The notes beneath the pieces were generated by a model. That model did no database searches and was not told where the DNA came from. It saw nothing but the letters and a program-made list of their open reading frames with translations. From Chitinophagaceae bacterium (GTDB taxonomy: Bacteria; Bacteroidota; Bacteroidia; Chitinophagales; Chitinophagaceae): a stretch of DNA of 64,000 nucleotides. Below, in pieces: positions 1 to 8,163 of this stretch. The stretch's first letter is position 1. Each line of letters starts with the position of its first letter. The stretch spans positions 992,001 through 1,056,000 of the forward strand of contig JADKAZ010000001.1 in the NCBI GenBank assembly GCA_016719015.1, given 5' to 3'. A program made the position numbers and the translations under genes.

Positions 1-501
1 CCTTTTGTGGAGGCTGAGATACAAACCCCGCTGGGAATAGCTGTTCATAAAGTACTGAAAGAACAACCAGTGCTGGGCACTATCCTTCGTGCCGGCTTAC
101 CACTACACCAGGGTTTACTCAACTATTTCGACCAGGCTGATAATGCTTTTATATCTGCCTACCGCAAGCACCATAAAGATGGCAGTTTTGAAATCAGTCT
201 TGATTATGTTTCTTGTCCCGACCTTGATAACAGGGTTGTTATTATCTCTGACCCGATGCTGGCAACCGGCTCCTCTCTCGTAAAAACCATACATTTTTTA
301 AAAGCAGAAGGCAAACCCAGTGCTATTCATATTGTTGCAGCTATTGCCTGTACAGTTGGCATAGAATATGTGCTACGGGAAGAACCTTCTGTTACAATAT
401 GGTGTGGCGATATTGATGATGAACTGACAGCTAAAGGTTATATAGTTCCGGGGTTGGGTGATGCGGGAGATCTGGCGTTTGGAACAAAAGTGCAAATGTG
501 A
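1..501 (+). CDS. upp: Uracil phosphoribosyltransferase, 5' end outside the window
   Basis: This is the C-terminal part of a UPRTase, which makes UMP from uracil and PRPP in pyrimidine salvage. The frame is open from base 1, so the true start lies upstream. The PRPP-binding loop reads ISDPMLATGSSL, and the uracil-binding C-terminal segment reads PGLGDAGDLAFGT; both are diagnostic for the family. About 166 residues are visible of a usual 208-217. It ends just before an intergenic stretch of eroded inverted repeats. Cytosolic enzyme; identification is firm, only the N-terminus is missing. Confidence 0.93.
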   Translation, partial: PFVEAEIQTPLGIAVHKVLKEQPVLGTILRAGLPLHQGLLNYFDQADNAFISAYRKHHKDGSFEISLDYVSCPDLDNRVVIISDPMLATGSSLVKTIHFLKAEGKPSAIHIVAAIACTVGIEYVLREEPSVTIWCGDIDDELTAKGYIVPGLGDAGDLAFGTKVQM

Positions 502-505
502 GACT

Positions 506-612
506 AGTCGGGAGTTCATAGTCCGGAGTCGGAAGGCCGGTTTCCTGAATGTTGATAGTTAAGGTGAGGGCTTGGTTGTGCCTTACTCCTGACTAAAGAC
601 TTCTGACTCAAC
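506..612. repeat. Intergenic inverted short-word repeats (AGTCSGGAGT / ACTCCTGACT)
   Basis: AGTCGGGAGT (506-515) and the palindromic AGTCCGGAGT (520-529) are matched by ACTCCTGACT (585-594) and the related GACTTCTGACTC (598-609). The spacer has no convincing ORF. The short words resemble the other micro-repeats of this window, at 3984 and 57647. I see no terminator T-run after the arms. Function unknown; could be a folded transcript end of upp or an eroded mobile micro-repeat. Confidence 0.45.
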
Positions 613-791
613 AATGAAGCAGCATTAATTCTACAACACAGGTCTTGAAAAAGTTGTATTTTGCTTTTTCGTACCGGACAAGAGATATAATCAGGGCCAG
701 GTTAAGGCAATTTCAAAAGGAACAATACGTTTACGAAAATGGACTTTGGTTATTCATCTGTCTGACCAGTGAAAAAACATTAATTGCAGAG

Positions 792-1805
792 ATGAAAAAA
801 ATTCTTTCTACCCTTACGGTTTGTGTGGCCCTGGCTGGTGCATTAAATGCACAAGACCCCAATTTTTCTCAATTTTTTGCCTCGCCGCTTTCCTTAAACC
901 CGGCATTGACGGGGAAGTTTGATGGTAGCTTCCGGGTAGCAGGCAACTATCGGAATCAATGGCCTACTATCAATAATGCTTTTGTTACCAAAACCGCTTC
1001 TATTGATTTTGGTATATTAAAAAACCGGCTGGCCGATATCGATCAGCTTGGTGTGGGAGTATTAGCAATGACAGACAGAGCTGGTGACGGAGTGTTGGTT
1101 ACCAATTTTGCCGGTTTATCCCTTGCTTATCATAAAGGATTGGATGAAAATGGTCTTCACCAGATCGGGGCCGGTTTCCAGGCCACGTATGTAAATAAAA
1201 GAGTAGACGTAAGTAAAGTTGACTTTGAAGATGAGTTAACGCCTTTTGGCTTTACGGGTGTTACGAATGAAATTTTTGCCAACTCACAGGTTAATGTAAG
1301 TTATGTTGACATTAATGCCGGTATTCTATATAACGGCAGTACCAATGGATATAATAATTTTTATATTGGTGCATCTATGTATCATATCAACAGACCTAAA
1401 GAAAGTTTCCAGGGTGGCGATTACCTGCTTGCTACCCGGACAACCCTGCAGGCGGGTGGAAAAATTCCTATAGGTTCTTATCATGCGTTGCATATTGCAG
1501 CCAATCATAGTATGCAGGCCAAAGCTAACAATACTGTTGTGGGTGGAGCTTTCTCTTATAATGTAAACAACAGCGATGAGAACCCTACCAATTTTTATAT
1601 TGGAGCCTGGTACCGTTTTAATGATGCAGCAATTCCTTATATCGGCTTAGAATTTAATGGCCTGCATATCGGTGCTTCGTATGATGCCAATACCTCTAGC
1701 CTGAAGCCGGCTTCCAACACCAGAGGTGGTATGGAAATCTCATTGATATATATAAAGAAACCAGTAGACCCGAATGCGAAGAAACTCAACTGTCCAAGGT
1801 TTTAA
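792..1805 (+). CDS. PorP/SprF family type IX secretion system membrane protein
   Basis: A 337-residue outer-membrane protein of the PorP/SprF family. I chose the ATG at 792 because it begins a clean signal peptide (MKKILSTLTVCVALAGALNA, cleavage before QDPNFSQ). The frame stays open upstream to a TTG at 645, but those residues look non-coding. The family hallmark right after the signal peptide is present: DPNFSQFFASPLSLNPALTG. The rest is beta-strand-rich with many alternating aromatic residues, as in a barrel. PorP/SprF proteins are accessory to type IX secretion and gliding; the specific paralogue cannot be told from sequence. It stands alone, followed by a strong terminator. Confidence 0.88.
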   Translation: MKKILSTLTVCVALAGALNAQDPNFSQFFASPLSLNPALTGKFDGSFRVAGNYRNQWPTINNAFVTKTASIDFGILKNRLADIDQLGVGVLAMTDRAGDGVLVTNFAGLSLAYHKGLDENGLHQIGAGFQATYVNKRVDVSKVDFEDELTPFGFTGVTNEIFANSQVNVSYVDINAGILYNGSTNGYNNFYIGASMYHINRPKESFQGGDYLLATRTTLQAGGKIPIGSYHALHIAANHSMQAKANNTVVGGAFSYNVNNSDENPTNFYIGAWYRFNDAAIPYIGLEFNGLHIGASYDANTSSLKPASNTRGGMEISLIYIKKPVDPNAKKLNCPRF

Positions 1806-1825
1806 TTTCAACAACCTATTTTTAT

Positions 1826-1860
1826 AACAATGCAGGATTATTATCCTGCATTGTTCTTTT
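1826..1860 (+). terminator. Rho-independent terminator after the PorP/SprF gene
   Basis: A 13-base-pair perfect stem (AACAATGCAGGAT with ATCCTGCATTGTT, 1826-1855) with a TATT loop, followed by CTTTT. It lies 20 bases after the stop codon and just before the convergent transporter gene. Confidence 0.85.
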
Positions 1861-1869
1861 CTCCCGCCA

Positions 1870-3315
1870 TTACATTTTCAATAATAAAGGAAGCAAAAAC
1901 CAGCAGAATAAAGTAATAAGAATAACTGCAATCATATTCATTACAAAACCTGCCTTGGCCATTTGCCTGAGCTTAATATGACCACTGGCAAATACAATTG
2001 CATTGGGAGGTGTACCCATAGGCAACATTCCGGCACAACTGGCTGCCAGTGTCATTGGAATACCCAATAAAAGGGGATTCATGTGCAATGCATCTGCGAG
2101 AGAAGACACCACGGGGGCAAATACGATTACCTGTGCCACATTACTCATTACCTCACTGATGAACATGGAAACAAAAACGATAACTAATACAAGTATAAAA
2201 CCATTTCCGGAAAATTGTGACAGCCACTGACCGAGTTGCTCCATCAACCCGGCTTTTTCTAATGCTCCAGCCAGCGCAATACCACCACCAAATAATAATA
2301 AGATACCCCATGCCATTTTGCTGGTGTCCCCCCATTCCAGTAACGAATCATTCTTTTCCTCATTAGCACCTGCGGGACAAATAAATAAAGCTACCGCACA
2401 CATCACTGCAATCATTGTATCATCCAATTCAAACCAGTTTTGCGCATCATTAATAATCTTTCGCAATATCCACAGCAAGGCCGTGACGATGAAAATGATG
2501 AGTACTCTTTTTTCAGCTGTAGACAATGGACCCAACTGGTTCACTTCACTTTGAATCAATTGTCGTGTGCCATCATCGGATTTTATGCGATTGGGAAAAA
2601 GCCATTTTACCATTACCCAATAAAGTGTTGCCAATAACAATATAGCTATCGGAGTACATAACAACATCCAATCAACAAATCCAATTTCATAATTATACGC
2701 TTCTTTTATATAACCTTTATAGGCAACATTAGGGGGAGTGCCAATAATGGTGGCAATACCACCAATATTAGCCGCATACGCAATGGCCAGCATGATGGTG
2801 AGAGAAAAATTGCGGATACTTCCCTCGCCTTTATTGTTTTCCTTCATCACATGAATGACTGATAAAGCAATCGGGAACATCATCATTGTTGTAGCTGTAT
2901 TACTTAACCACATGCTCAGGAGTCCAGTTGCTAAAATAAAACCTAAAATAATCCTGTCTCCGCTTGTGCCAGTGAGCCGTACTATATTCAGGGCAATACG
3001 GCGATGCAGGTTCCACTTTTCAATAGCCAAACCCAGCATAAAGCCCCCCATAAATAAAAAAATCACCTCGTTACCATAAAAAGCACCCGTAGCTTTTATA
3101 CTGCTTATTTTTAACAAGGGGAAAAGCACCAATGGAAGAAGTGCCACTACCGGCATTGGTAAAGCTTCTGTAATCCACCAGGTAATCATTAAACCTGCAA
3201 TAGCCAATACTTTAGCAGCGGCAGGCGAAACACCAAAGGGGTTTACAAAATACAGCAACAGCGAAACAGCAATTCCTGCCAGCAATGAAATGAATTTGAG
3301 TTGTTGTTTGGTCAA
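1870..3315 (-). CDS. DASS (SLC13) family anion:sodium symporter
   Basis: A 481-residue inner-membrane protein with about 11-12 hydrophobic segments. Residues 47-53 read WITEALP, a family hallmark, and the first Ser-Asn-Thr motif is at 138-140 (LSNTATTMMMFP). The second repeat motif near residue 395 reads SNVAQ instead of SNT. GTPPN occurs twice, as expected for the two inverted repeats. DASS proteins import dicarboxylates, citrate or sulfate with Na+; the substrate here cannot be decided. Sulfate or a dicarboxylate are both plausible, and no neighbouring gene helps. Monocistronic, convergent with the PorP/SprF gene. Confidence 0.85.
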   Translation of the reverse strand: MTKQQLKFISLLAGIAVSLLLYFVNPFGVSPAAAKVLAIAGLMITWWITEALPMPVVALLPLVLFPLLKISSIKATGAFYGNEVIFLFMGGFMLGLAIEKWNLHRRIALNIVRLTGTSGDRIILGFILATGLLSMWLSNTATTMMMFPIALSVIHVMKENNKGEGSIRNFSLTIMLAIAYAANIGGIATIIGTPPNVAYKGYIKEAYNYEIGFVDWMLLCTPIAILLLATLYWVMVKWLFPNRIKSDDGTRQLIQSEVNQLGPLSTAEKRVLIIFIVTALLWILRKIINDAQNWFELDDTMIAVMCAVALFICPAGANEEKNDSLLEWGDTSKMAWGILLLFGGGIALAGALEKAGLMEQLGQWLSQFSGNGFILVLVIVFVSMFISEVMSNVAQVIVFAPVVSSLADALHMNPLLLGIPMTLAASCAGMLPMGTPPNAIVFASGHIKLRQMAKAGFVMNMIAVILITLFCWFLLPLLLKM

Positions 3316-3344
3316 GCAGTCAAATTTAGCCTGAAAAATACAAC

Positions 3345-3950
3345 CTATTTGGGTTTGCCGCTTACAAAAGGGTTTCCTTTTATATAAAAACGATACGGAA
3401 GTAATGCATCCTTGCCGGCATAGGCAACTCCTATTCTTGGTGAAGAAGCTATGTCATTTTTTCGAATAGTAAACCCATCATCGGCGATAAACAATTCATT
3501 ACCTACCAAGGAACTGCCACTATGTGATGTTAAAAGTCCCATTGCTTTGGACAAGTTACCCGGACCCCTTGTCAAGGAATTATCCAATTGCTTTTTTCCG
3601 GTTCTTACCAGCATTTCATCAATTCCCAGAAGCGGTTCTAATCCACGGATAAGAATAGCATGTGGTATCTGTTTGTTATGGGTTACTATATTAAAGAGAT
3701 GGTGAATGCCATAACATAAAAAAACATACGCTACTCCCCCCTCTGCATACATCATTTCATTACGCCGGGTTCTTCTGCCACCAAAAGCATGTGAGGCTTT
3801 GTCGATAATACCATTGTAGGCTTCCACCTCTACTATACGACCAGTCGTTATAACACCATTCCAATTAGTCACCAATACTTTTCCCAGCAGCTCCCTGGCT
3901 ATTAGTAAGACATTGTCTCTTCTGTAAAAATCTATATTTATTTTTTTCAT
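3345..3950 (-). CDS. 3-methyladenine DNA glycosylase (AAG/MPG family)
   Basis: A 201-residue member of the alkyladenine glycosylase family, which excises alkylated purines in base-excision repair. The start of the family reads FYRRDNVLLIARELLGK. The catalytic glutamate lies in RIVEVEAYNG, followed by the conserved DKASHAFGGRRTRRNEMMY. RGPGNLSKAMG and RIGVAYAG are the later family blocks. Length is normal. I use the ATG at 3950; a TTG two codons upstream is possible but less likely. It lies 29 bases upstream of the transporter gene on the same strand, so the two may be co-transcribed, although no functional link is obvious. Confidence 0.92.
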   Translation of the reverse strand: MKKINIDFYRRDNVLLIARELLGKVLVTNWNGVITTGRIVEVEAYNGIIDKASHAFGGRRTRRNEMMYAEGGVAYVFLCYGIHHLFNIVTHNKQIPHAILIRGLEPLLGIDEMLVRTGKKQLDNSLTRGPGNLSKAMGLLTSHSGSSLVGNELFIADDGFTIRKNDIASSPRIGVAYAGKDALLPYRFYIKGNPFVSGKPK

Positions 3951-3983
3951 ACCCAACCGGCTTCATTAAAACCCACCTTGAAC

Positions 3984-4012
3984 TATTCACCATTCACTAT
4001 TCACTATATTTA
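3984..4012 (+). promoter_or_regulatory. Heptamer tandem repeat running into a -7 promoter element
   Basis: Three 7-base units (TATTCAC, CATTCAC, TATTCAC; 3984-4004) run directly into TATATTTA (4005-4012), one mismatch from the Bacteroidota -7 consensus TAnnTTTG. Transcription would start near 4017, just before the EI24 gene. The array occupies the -33 region. Confidence 0.45.
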
Positions 4013-4029
4013 CCCCTCAAATTAAGGCT

Positions 4030-4776
4030 TTGCTCAAAGAAATTGTCATCGCTGTCCAATCCTGGGGAGAAGCTCACCGGTTTATCCAAACTCACCGGCT
4101 TTTCAGGTGGATTCTCATTCCAGGAATAATTTATACGCTGCTTTTTATTGTAGGTATGTTTTTTTTCTGGGATTCCTCTGATACTGTTATTTCATGGGTC
4201 AGCAGCCGATTAGGTGTTGAGACATGGCTGCAGAAAGAAAGGAGCGAATGGCTCAGTTTTTTATTTGTAATGACAGGGATGATGCTGCGCCTTATTCTTG
4301 TTTTATTTTATTTTTCCTTTTTTAAATATGTAATTCTTATAATTGGCTCGCCGGTTTATGCCTACCTGAGTGAAAAAACGGAAGCCATCATTGAAGGAAA
4401 AGAACATGTTTTCAACTGGACAGATTTAAAAAAAGACTGTATTCGCAGTATAAAAATGGCCATACGAAATTGTGGGTGGCAATCGGTTTATCTTATTGCC
4501 TTAATTCTTTTATCCCTTATTCCTGTCATCGGTTGGATAACTCCTGTAATTGCTTTACTGATGGAGTGTTATTACTTTGGTTTTTCGATGCTTGATTACA
4601 GTTTTGCGAGAGCAAATCTTACTCCTGCCCAAAGTATGACTTTTACAGGAAGGCATAAAGGTTTAGCAATTGGGAATGGATTGTTGTTTTATATCATGCA
4701 CATGGTTGTTATACTGGCACCTGCTTATGCAATAATTGCAGCTACCCTGAGTGTTCACAATGTAAAAAATAATTAA
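4030..4776 (+). CDS. EI24/CysZ-like integral membrane protein
   Basis: A 248-residue protein with about four to six membrane segments (around residues 28-48, 80-105, 150-190, 215-240). The pattern resembles the EI24 domain family, which includes the sulfate permease CysZ. No ATG is available near the amino end, so the TTG at 4030 is the best start; it sits 18 bases after a probable -7 element. The stop is four bases before the next gene, so the two form an operon. Function in Bacteroidota is not established; transport of a small anion is one possibility given CysZ, but this is only family inference. Confidence 0.7.
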   Translation: MLKEIVIAVQSWGEAHRFIQTHRLFRWILIPGIIYTLLFIVGMFFFWDSSDTVISWVSSRLGVETWLQKERSEWLSFLFVMTGMMLRLILVLFYFSFFKYVILIIGSPVYAYLSEKTEAIIEGKEHVFNWTDLKKDCIRSIKMAIRNCGWQSVYLIALILLSLIPVIGWITPVIALLMECYYFGFSMLDYSFARANLTPAQSMTFTGRHKGLAIGNGLLFYIMHMVVILAPAYAIIAATLSVHNVKNN

Positions 4777-4780
4777 AGGC

Positions 4781-5479
4781 ATGGCCACCGTTTATCTTAT
4801 TCCATCCTTATTATCAGAAGAAGGCATGGAGGCAATTCCTGCTTACATTCTTGACGGGCTAAAAAAGTGTGAAGTATTTTTTGTCGAAAATGAACGGACT
4901 ACCCGTCGCTATTTCAAACAATTATGGAAGGAGATGGTGATAGACGAGTATGAATGGCATACGATAGCAACTGATCCACAGACGCCTGGTATTTTTAAGC
5001 AAAAATTAAAAGAAAATAAAATCATTGGTATCATCAGTGAAGCAGGTTGTCCTGGTGTAGCCGATCCGGGGCAAGCTTTAATAGCGATTGCGCAGGAAAT
5101 GAATGCAGCCGTAAAACCATTAGTAGGGCCTAATTCAATATTACTTGCATTAATGGCCAGCGGTATGAATGGGCAGCAATTTCAGTTTGTTGGCTACCTC
5201 CCGATAGATGCTATTCAACGTACAAAAAAAATTAAGGAACTGGAAGCTGAATCAGTTAAAAAAAAATGTACGCAAATTTTTATTGAAACCCCCTATCGCA
5301 ATAACCAGCTCATAGAAGCATTATTAAAAAATTGTACTCCTTCAACAAAACTTTGCATCGCTGTTGATCTCACCGGTAAAAATGAATGGATTAAAACCAA
5401 GACTACTACCGATTGGCTAAAAAATAAACCGGACATTCATAAACGTCCGGCCATCTTCCTTTTGTATTCAGGTCAGTAG
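4781..5479 (+). CDS. RsmI-like SAM-dependent methyltransferase (tetrapyrrole methylase fold)
   Basis: A 232-residue protein of the family that includes RsmI, the 16S rRNA C1402 2'-O-methyltransferase. Visible blocks are the N-terminal YLIPSLLSEEGMEAIP, SEAGCPGVADPG near residue 86 (RsmI has SDAGTPxISDPG), GPNSILLALMASG near 114 and the FVGYLP block. It is shorter than classical RsmI (about 280) and lacks its C-terminal part, so it is probably the divergent RsmI-like paralogue common in Bacteroidota rather than RsmI itself. It is translationally close to the EI24 gene (four-base gap). The rRNA target is inferred from the family only. Confidence 0.78.
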   Translation: MATVYLIPSLLSEEGMEAIPAYILDGLKKCEVFFVENERTTRRYFKQLWKEMVIDEYEWHTIATDPQTPGIFKQKLKENKIIGIISEAGCPGVADPGQALIAIAQEMNAAVKPLVGPNSILLALMASGMNGQQFQFVGYLPIDAIQRTKKIKELEAESVKKKCTQIFIETPYRNNQLIEALLKNCTPSTKLCIAVDLTGKNEWIKTKTTTDWLKNKPDIHKRPAIFLLYSGQ

Positions 5480-5481
5480 TA

Positions 5482-5925
5482 CTATTCATTTCTCATGGAA
5501 ATAATACTGTCCACTATATATTTTGTATTCCCCCGCCAGGGAACAGCGCCATGATATTCTTTGTAATGCAAATCAAAACTCTTACCGCTGTTTGCCGATA
5601 GTATTTCGTAAATTCTTTTACTTTTTACTGAGAATTCAAATTCATACGACTGAATCGTACCAGCCACTTTACTTCTATATCCCTCCTGTATAAGTTTGCC
5701 TTCATATGTTTTAAAAACATTCCCTTTTTTAACTGCATAATTGAGATGACCCGTTTTTACACCTTCCCCAAAAACAAAGAAAAATTTGAAATAAACAAAT
5801 GCTATTAAACCAATAACAAATAAAGCCAATAAAATCCGGGTAAACCGTTTGAACCGGGATACTTTTGGTGTGGTGGTTTGCGAGACAAAAGGTTGTTCGG
5901 AAAGTGGGGCATTTTCGGGTTCCAT
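5482..5925 (-). CDS. Hypothetical single-pass membrane protein
   Basis: 147 residues: a charged, Pro-rich cytoplasmic N-terminus (about 1-25), one hydrophobic helix at about 30-52 (ILLALFVIGLIAFVYFKFFF), then a soluble domain of about 95 residues that would face the periplasm. The soluble part has a GYRSKVAGTIQSYEFEFSV segment. I do not recognise the family. Convergent with the methyltransferase gene (three-base gap) and divergent from the arginine operon, whose promoter begins about 50 bases from this start. Codon pattern looks normal, so I treat it as a real gene. Confidence 0.65.
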   Translation of the reverse strand: MEPENAPLSEQPFVSQTTTPKVSRFKRFTRILLALFVIGLIAFVYFKFFFVFGEGVKTGHLNYAVKKGNVFKTYEGKLIQEGYRSKVAGTIQSYEFEFSVKSKRIYEILSANSGKSFDLHYKEYHGAVPWRGNTKYIVDSIISMRNE

Positions 5926-5975
5926 ATATTGGGGTTTTATAACAAAATTTAACTACACTAAATCAATTATTATTA

Positions 5976-5983
5976 TACATTTG
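5976..5983 (+). promoter_or_regulatory. -7 promoter element of the arginine operon
   Basis: TACATTTG matches the Bacteroidota -7 consensus TAnnTTTG exactly. It predicts a transcript start near 5988, about 23 bases before the ATG of the Arg-rich leader ORF and about 240 bases before the first structural gene. No clear -33 TTTG is visible. Confidence 0.55.
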
Positions 5984-6010
5984 TACTCAATTTACGATTT
6001 GTTTGTAAAC

Positions 6011-6133
6011 ATGAGTAACATTCTGACACATACAAAGCAATTTGCCTTCCACGCACCCATCACTTCAGGTGTGTATGCGGTGGGCTACGATGTGTTTACA
6101 TTTTCCCGCCCACGACGTCGTCCTGTATGCTGA
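6011..6133 (+). CDS. Putative arginine leader peptide (40 aa)
   Basis: A short ORF 78 bases after a perfect -7 element and 93 bases before the first gene of the arginine operon. The peptide starts MSNILTHTKQFAFH and ends FTFSRPRRRPVC. Four of five consecutive codons at 6107-6121 are Arg (CGC, CCA, CGA, CGT, CGT), within eight codons of the stop. The stop codon (6131-6133) lies inside the 5' arm of a hairpin. This is the layout of amino-acid attenuator leader peptides. No similarity search was done; the RPRRRP end could also act as a ribosome-arresting sequence. Too short to be confirmed by composition alone. Confidence 0.6.
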   Translation: MSNILTHTKQFAFHAPITSGVYAVGYDVFTFSRPRRRPVC

Positions 6134-6165
6134 CAGGACGAACCCCTCACCATGGTCCCTGTCAG
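6130..6165 (+). promoter_or_regulatory. Hairpin at the leader-peptide stop codon, candidate attenuator
   Basis: CTGACAGG (6130-6137) pairs perfectly with CCTGTCAG (6158-6165), extended by two pairs across a bulged C. There is no T-run directly after, so it is not a simple terminator. TCACCA in the loop (6147-6152) could instead pair with TGGTGA (6195-6200), giving a competing fold. A ribosome stalled on the Arg codons would not cover the loop but one at the stop codon would open the 5' arm. Confidence 0.5.
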
Positions 6166-6226
6166 TGAAACAATCCCCACAAGAATTTTTGGACTGGTGA
6201 ACCTTTATATATGAAGCTAAGTAAAG

Positions 6227-6940
6227 ATGGACAATCAGAACATTATTATCAGGGTAGCAAATGCTACTGATAAGGTTTATTCAAAAACAATTACAGATGA
6301 GATGGGTGCCTCTGCGGCCGCAAGAGGTACCGGGATTGCAAAACGGAGCCCGGAGTATATAGAGCAAAAGATTGATGAAGGCAAAGCCGTAATTGCAGTT
6401 ACTGATCACAACGAATGGGTAGGTTTTTGCTATATTGAAACCTGGAGCCACGGCGAGTATGTTGCCAACAGCGGATTGATTGTTGCTCCTGCATTTAGAA
6501 AAAGCGGCGTGGCAAAATCTATCAAACAAAAAATCTTCAACCTCTCAAGAGAAAAATATCCTGATTCAAAAATTTTTGGATTAACAACTGGTTTGGCTGT
6601 CATGAAAATTAACAGCGACCTTGGATATGAGCCGGTGACTTATTCCGAGCTTTCGCAAGATGAGGCTTTTTGGGCCGGGTGTAAAAGCTGTGTCAACTAT
6701 GAAATTTTGATGAGCAAAGACAGGAAGAACTGTATGTGCACGGCTATGCTTTATGATCCTAAAGATCATTATGAACCAGAAGAAACCAAAGAGTTTTTTA
6801 AGCGAAATGTAAAAGGCCTGGAAAGATTACTAAAGTTTAAACAATGGAAACTCTTAAAGCCTTTTATGAAAAAAGATAAAGAAGGAAATGGTGGAGGCAG
6901 TAAGCCTAAATCATTATTGCATCACCTGTTTCATTTATAA
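6227..6940 (+). CDS. GNAT N-acetyltransferase of the arginine operon (probable N-acylglutamate synthase)
   Basis: A 237-residue protein with a GNAT fold; the acyl-CoA loop is RKSGVAKSI at residues 91-99. It is the first gene of the arginine operon, and the operon contains no classical argA or argJ. I therefore infer that it makes N-acetylglutamate, or another N-acylglutamate, the first step of the pathway. The C-terminal part has four cysteines, C152-x2-C155 and C169-x-C171, which may bind metal or sense redox state; this is unusual for GNAT enzymes. It is followed after 17 bases by argG. The exact acyl donor is unknown. Confidence 0.75.
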   Translation: MDNQNIIIRVANATDKVYSKTITDEMGASAAARGTGIAKRSPEYIEQKIDEGKAVIAVTDHNEWVGFCYIETWSHGEYVANSGLIVAPAFRKSGVAKSIKQKIFNLSREKYPDSKIFGLTTGLAVMKINSDLGYEPVTYSELSQDEAFWAGCKSCVNYEILMSKDRKNCMCTAMLYDPKDHYEPEETKEFFKRNVKGLERLLKFKQWKLLKPFMKKDKEGNGGGSKPKSLLHHLFHL

Positions 6941-6957
6941 AATCAATGCATAATAAG

Positions 6958-8163
6958 ATGTCAAAAAAAGTTGTTTTAGGTTTCAGTGGCGGACTGGACA
7001 CTTCCTATTGTGTAAAGTACCTCACAGAGGAAATGGGTTATGAAGTACACAGTATTATTGTAAATACCGGTGGCTTTACTGCGGAAGAGTTGAAGCAGGT
7101 AGAAGCACATGCCCATAAATTGGGCGTCAAATCACATAAAGCAGTAAACGCAATTAAAAGCTATTACGACAGCATCATCAAATTTCTGATTTATGGTAAT
7201 GTGCTCAAGAATAATACTTACCCCCTTTCTGTTTCTGCCGAGAGATTAAGCCAGGCATTGCATATCGCTGAACATGCACAGGAATTAAATGCAGATGCAG
7301 TGGCACATGGCAGCACCGGTGCCGGCAACGACCAGGTGCGTTTTGATATGATCTTTCACATCATGATTCCAGACGTTGAAATAATTACTCCTATAAGAGA
7401 TTTAAAACTGAGTCGTGAAGAAGAGATTAGTTATTTACAGAGCAAAGGCGTAGATATGAATTTTTCCAAAGCCATGTATTCTATCAATAAAGGACTTTGG
7501 GGAACAAGTGTCGGAGGTAAAGAAACCCTTTCTTCAAAAGGTATGCTGCCTGAGGAAGCATGGCCTACAAAAGTTACAAAAACAGGCCAGGAAGAAGTGA
7601 AATTGCATTTTGAGACCGGAGAGTTGAAAAAAATAAATGACAAAAAATTTGATCATCCTTCCGAAGCAATACAATATTTACAAAGCCTTGCGGGTCCCTA
7701 CGGCATTGGCCGTGATATACATGTTGGCGATACTATTATCGGCATTAAAGGCCGGGTAGGTTTTGAAGCGGCTGCTCCGATGGTTATTCTGAAAGCTCAC
7801 CATGCATTAGAAAAACATGTGCTGAGCAAATGGCAGTTGCAATGGAAAGATCAACTGGCACAATTTTATGGAAACTGGCTGCATGAAGGGCAAATCCTTG
7901 ACCCGGTGATGAGAGATATTGAAGCTTATCTGGAGAATAGCCAACGAAATGTTACCGGTGATGTCTTCGTTCAACTACTACCCTATCGTTTTCAAATCAC
8001 CGGTATTGAATCCAGGTATGATTTAATGAACAGCAAATTTGGCAAATATGGTGAAATGAATACCGGTTTTACGGGAGATGATGTAAGAGGATTCAGTAAA
8101 ATATTCGGCAACCAGACTTCCATTTATCATTTGGTAAAAACTGATGCTGATGGAAAACATTAA
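6958..8163 (+). CDS. argG: Argininosuccinate synthase
   Basis: 401 residues. It condenses citrulline and aspartate with ATP. The N-type ATP pyrophosphatase loop FSGGLDTS lies at residues 8-15, and the SAERLSQALHIAEH and HGSTGAGNDQVRFD blocks are present. I prefer the ATG at 6958 (MSKKVVLGFSGG, as in homologues) over the one at 6946. The 3' end overlaps the start of argC by 14 bases, so translation is probably coupled. Second gene of the arginine operon; normal length for the family. Confidence 0.95.
   Translation: MSKKVVLGFSGGLDTSYCVKYLTEEMGYEVHSIIVNTGGFTAEELKQVEAHAHKLGVKSHKAVNAIKSYYDSIIKFLIYGNVLKNNTYPLSVSAERLSQALHIAEHAQELNADAVAHGSTGAGNDQVRFDMIFHIMIPDVEIITPIRDLKLSREEEISYLQSKGVDMNFSKAMYSINKGLWGTSVGGKETLSSKGMLPEEAWPTKVTKTGQEEVKLHFETGELKKINDKKFDHPSEAIQYLQSLAGPYGIGRDIHVGDTIIGIKGRVGFEAAAPMVILKAHHALEKHVLSKWQLQWKDQLAQFYGNWLHEGQILDPVMRDIEAYLENSQRNVTGDVFVQLLPYRFQITGIESRYDLMNSKFGKYGEMNTGFTGDDVRGFSKIFGNQTSIYHLVKTDADGKH

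Noticed and set aside
645..791. Upstream extension of the PorP/SprF gene from a TTG
   Set aside because: It would place 49 residues ahead of a perfect signal peptide; the family starts at the signal peptide.
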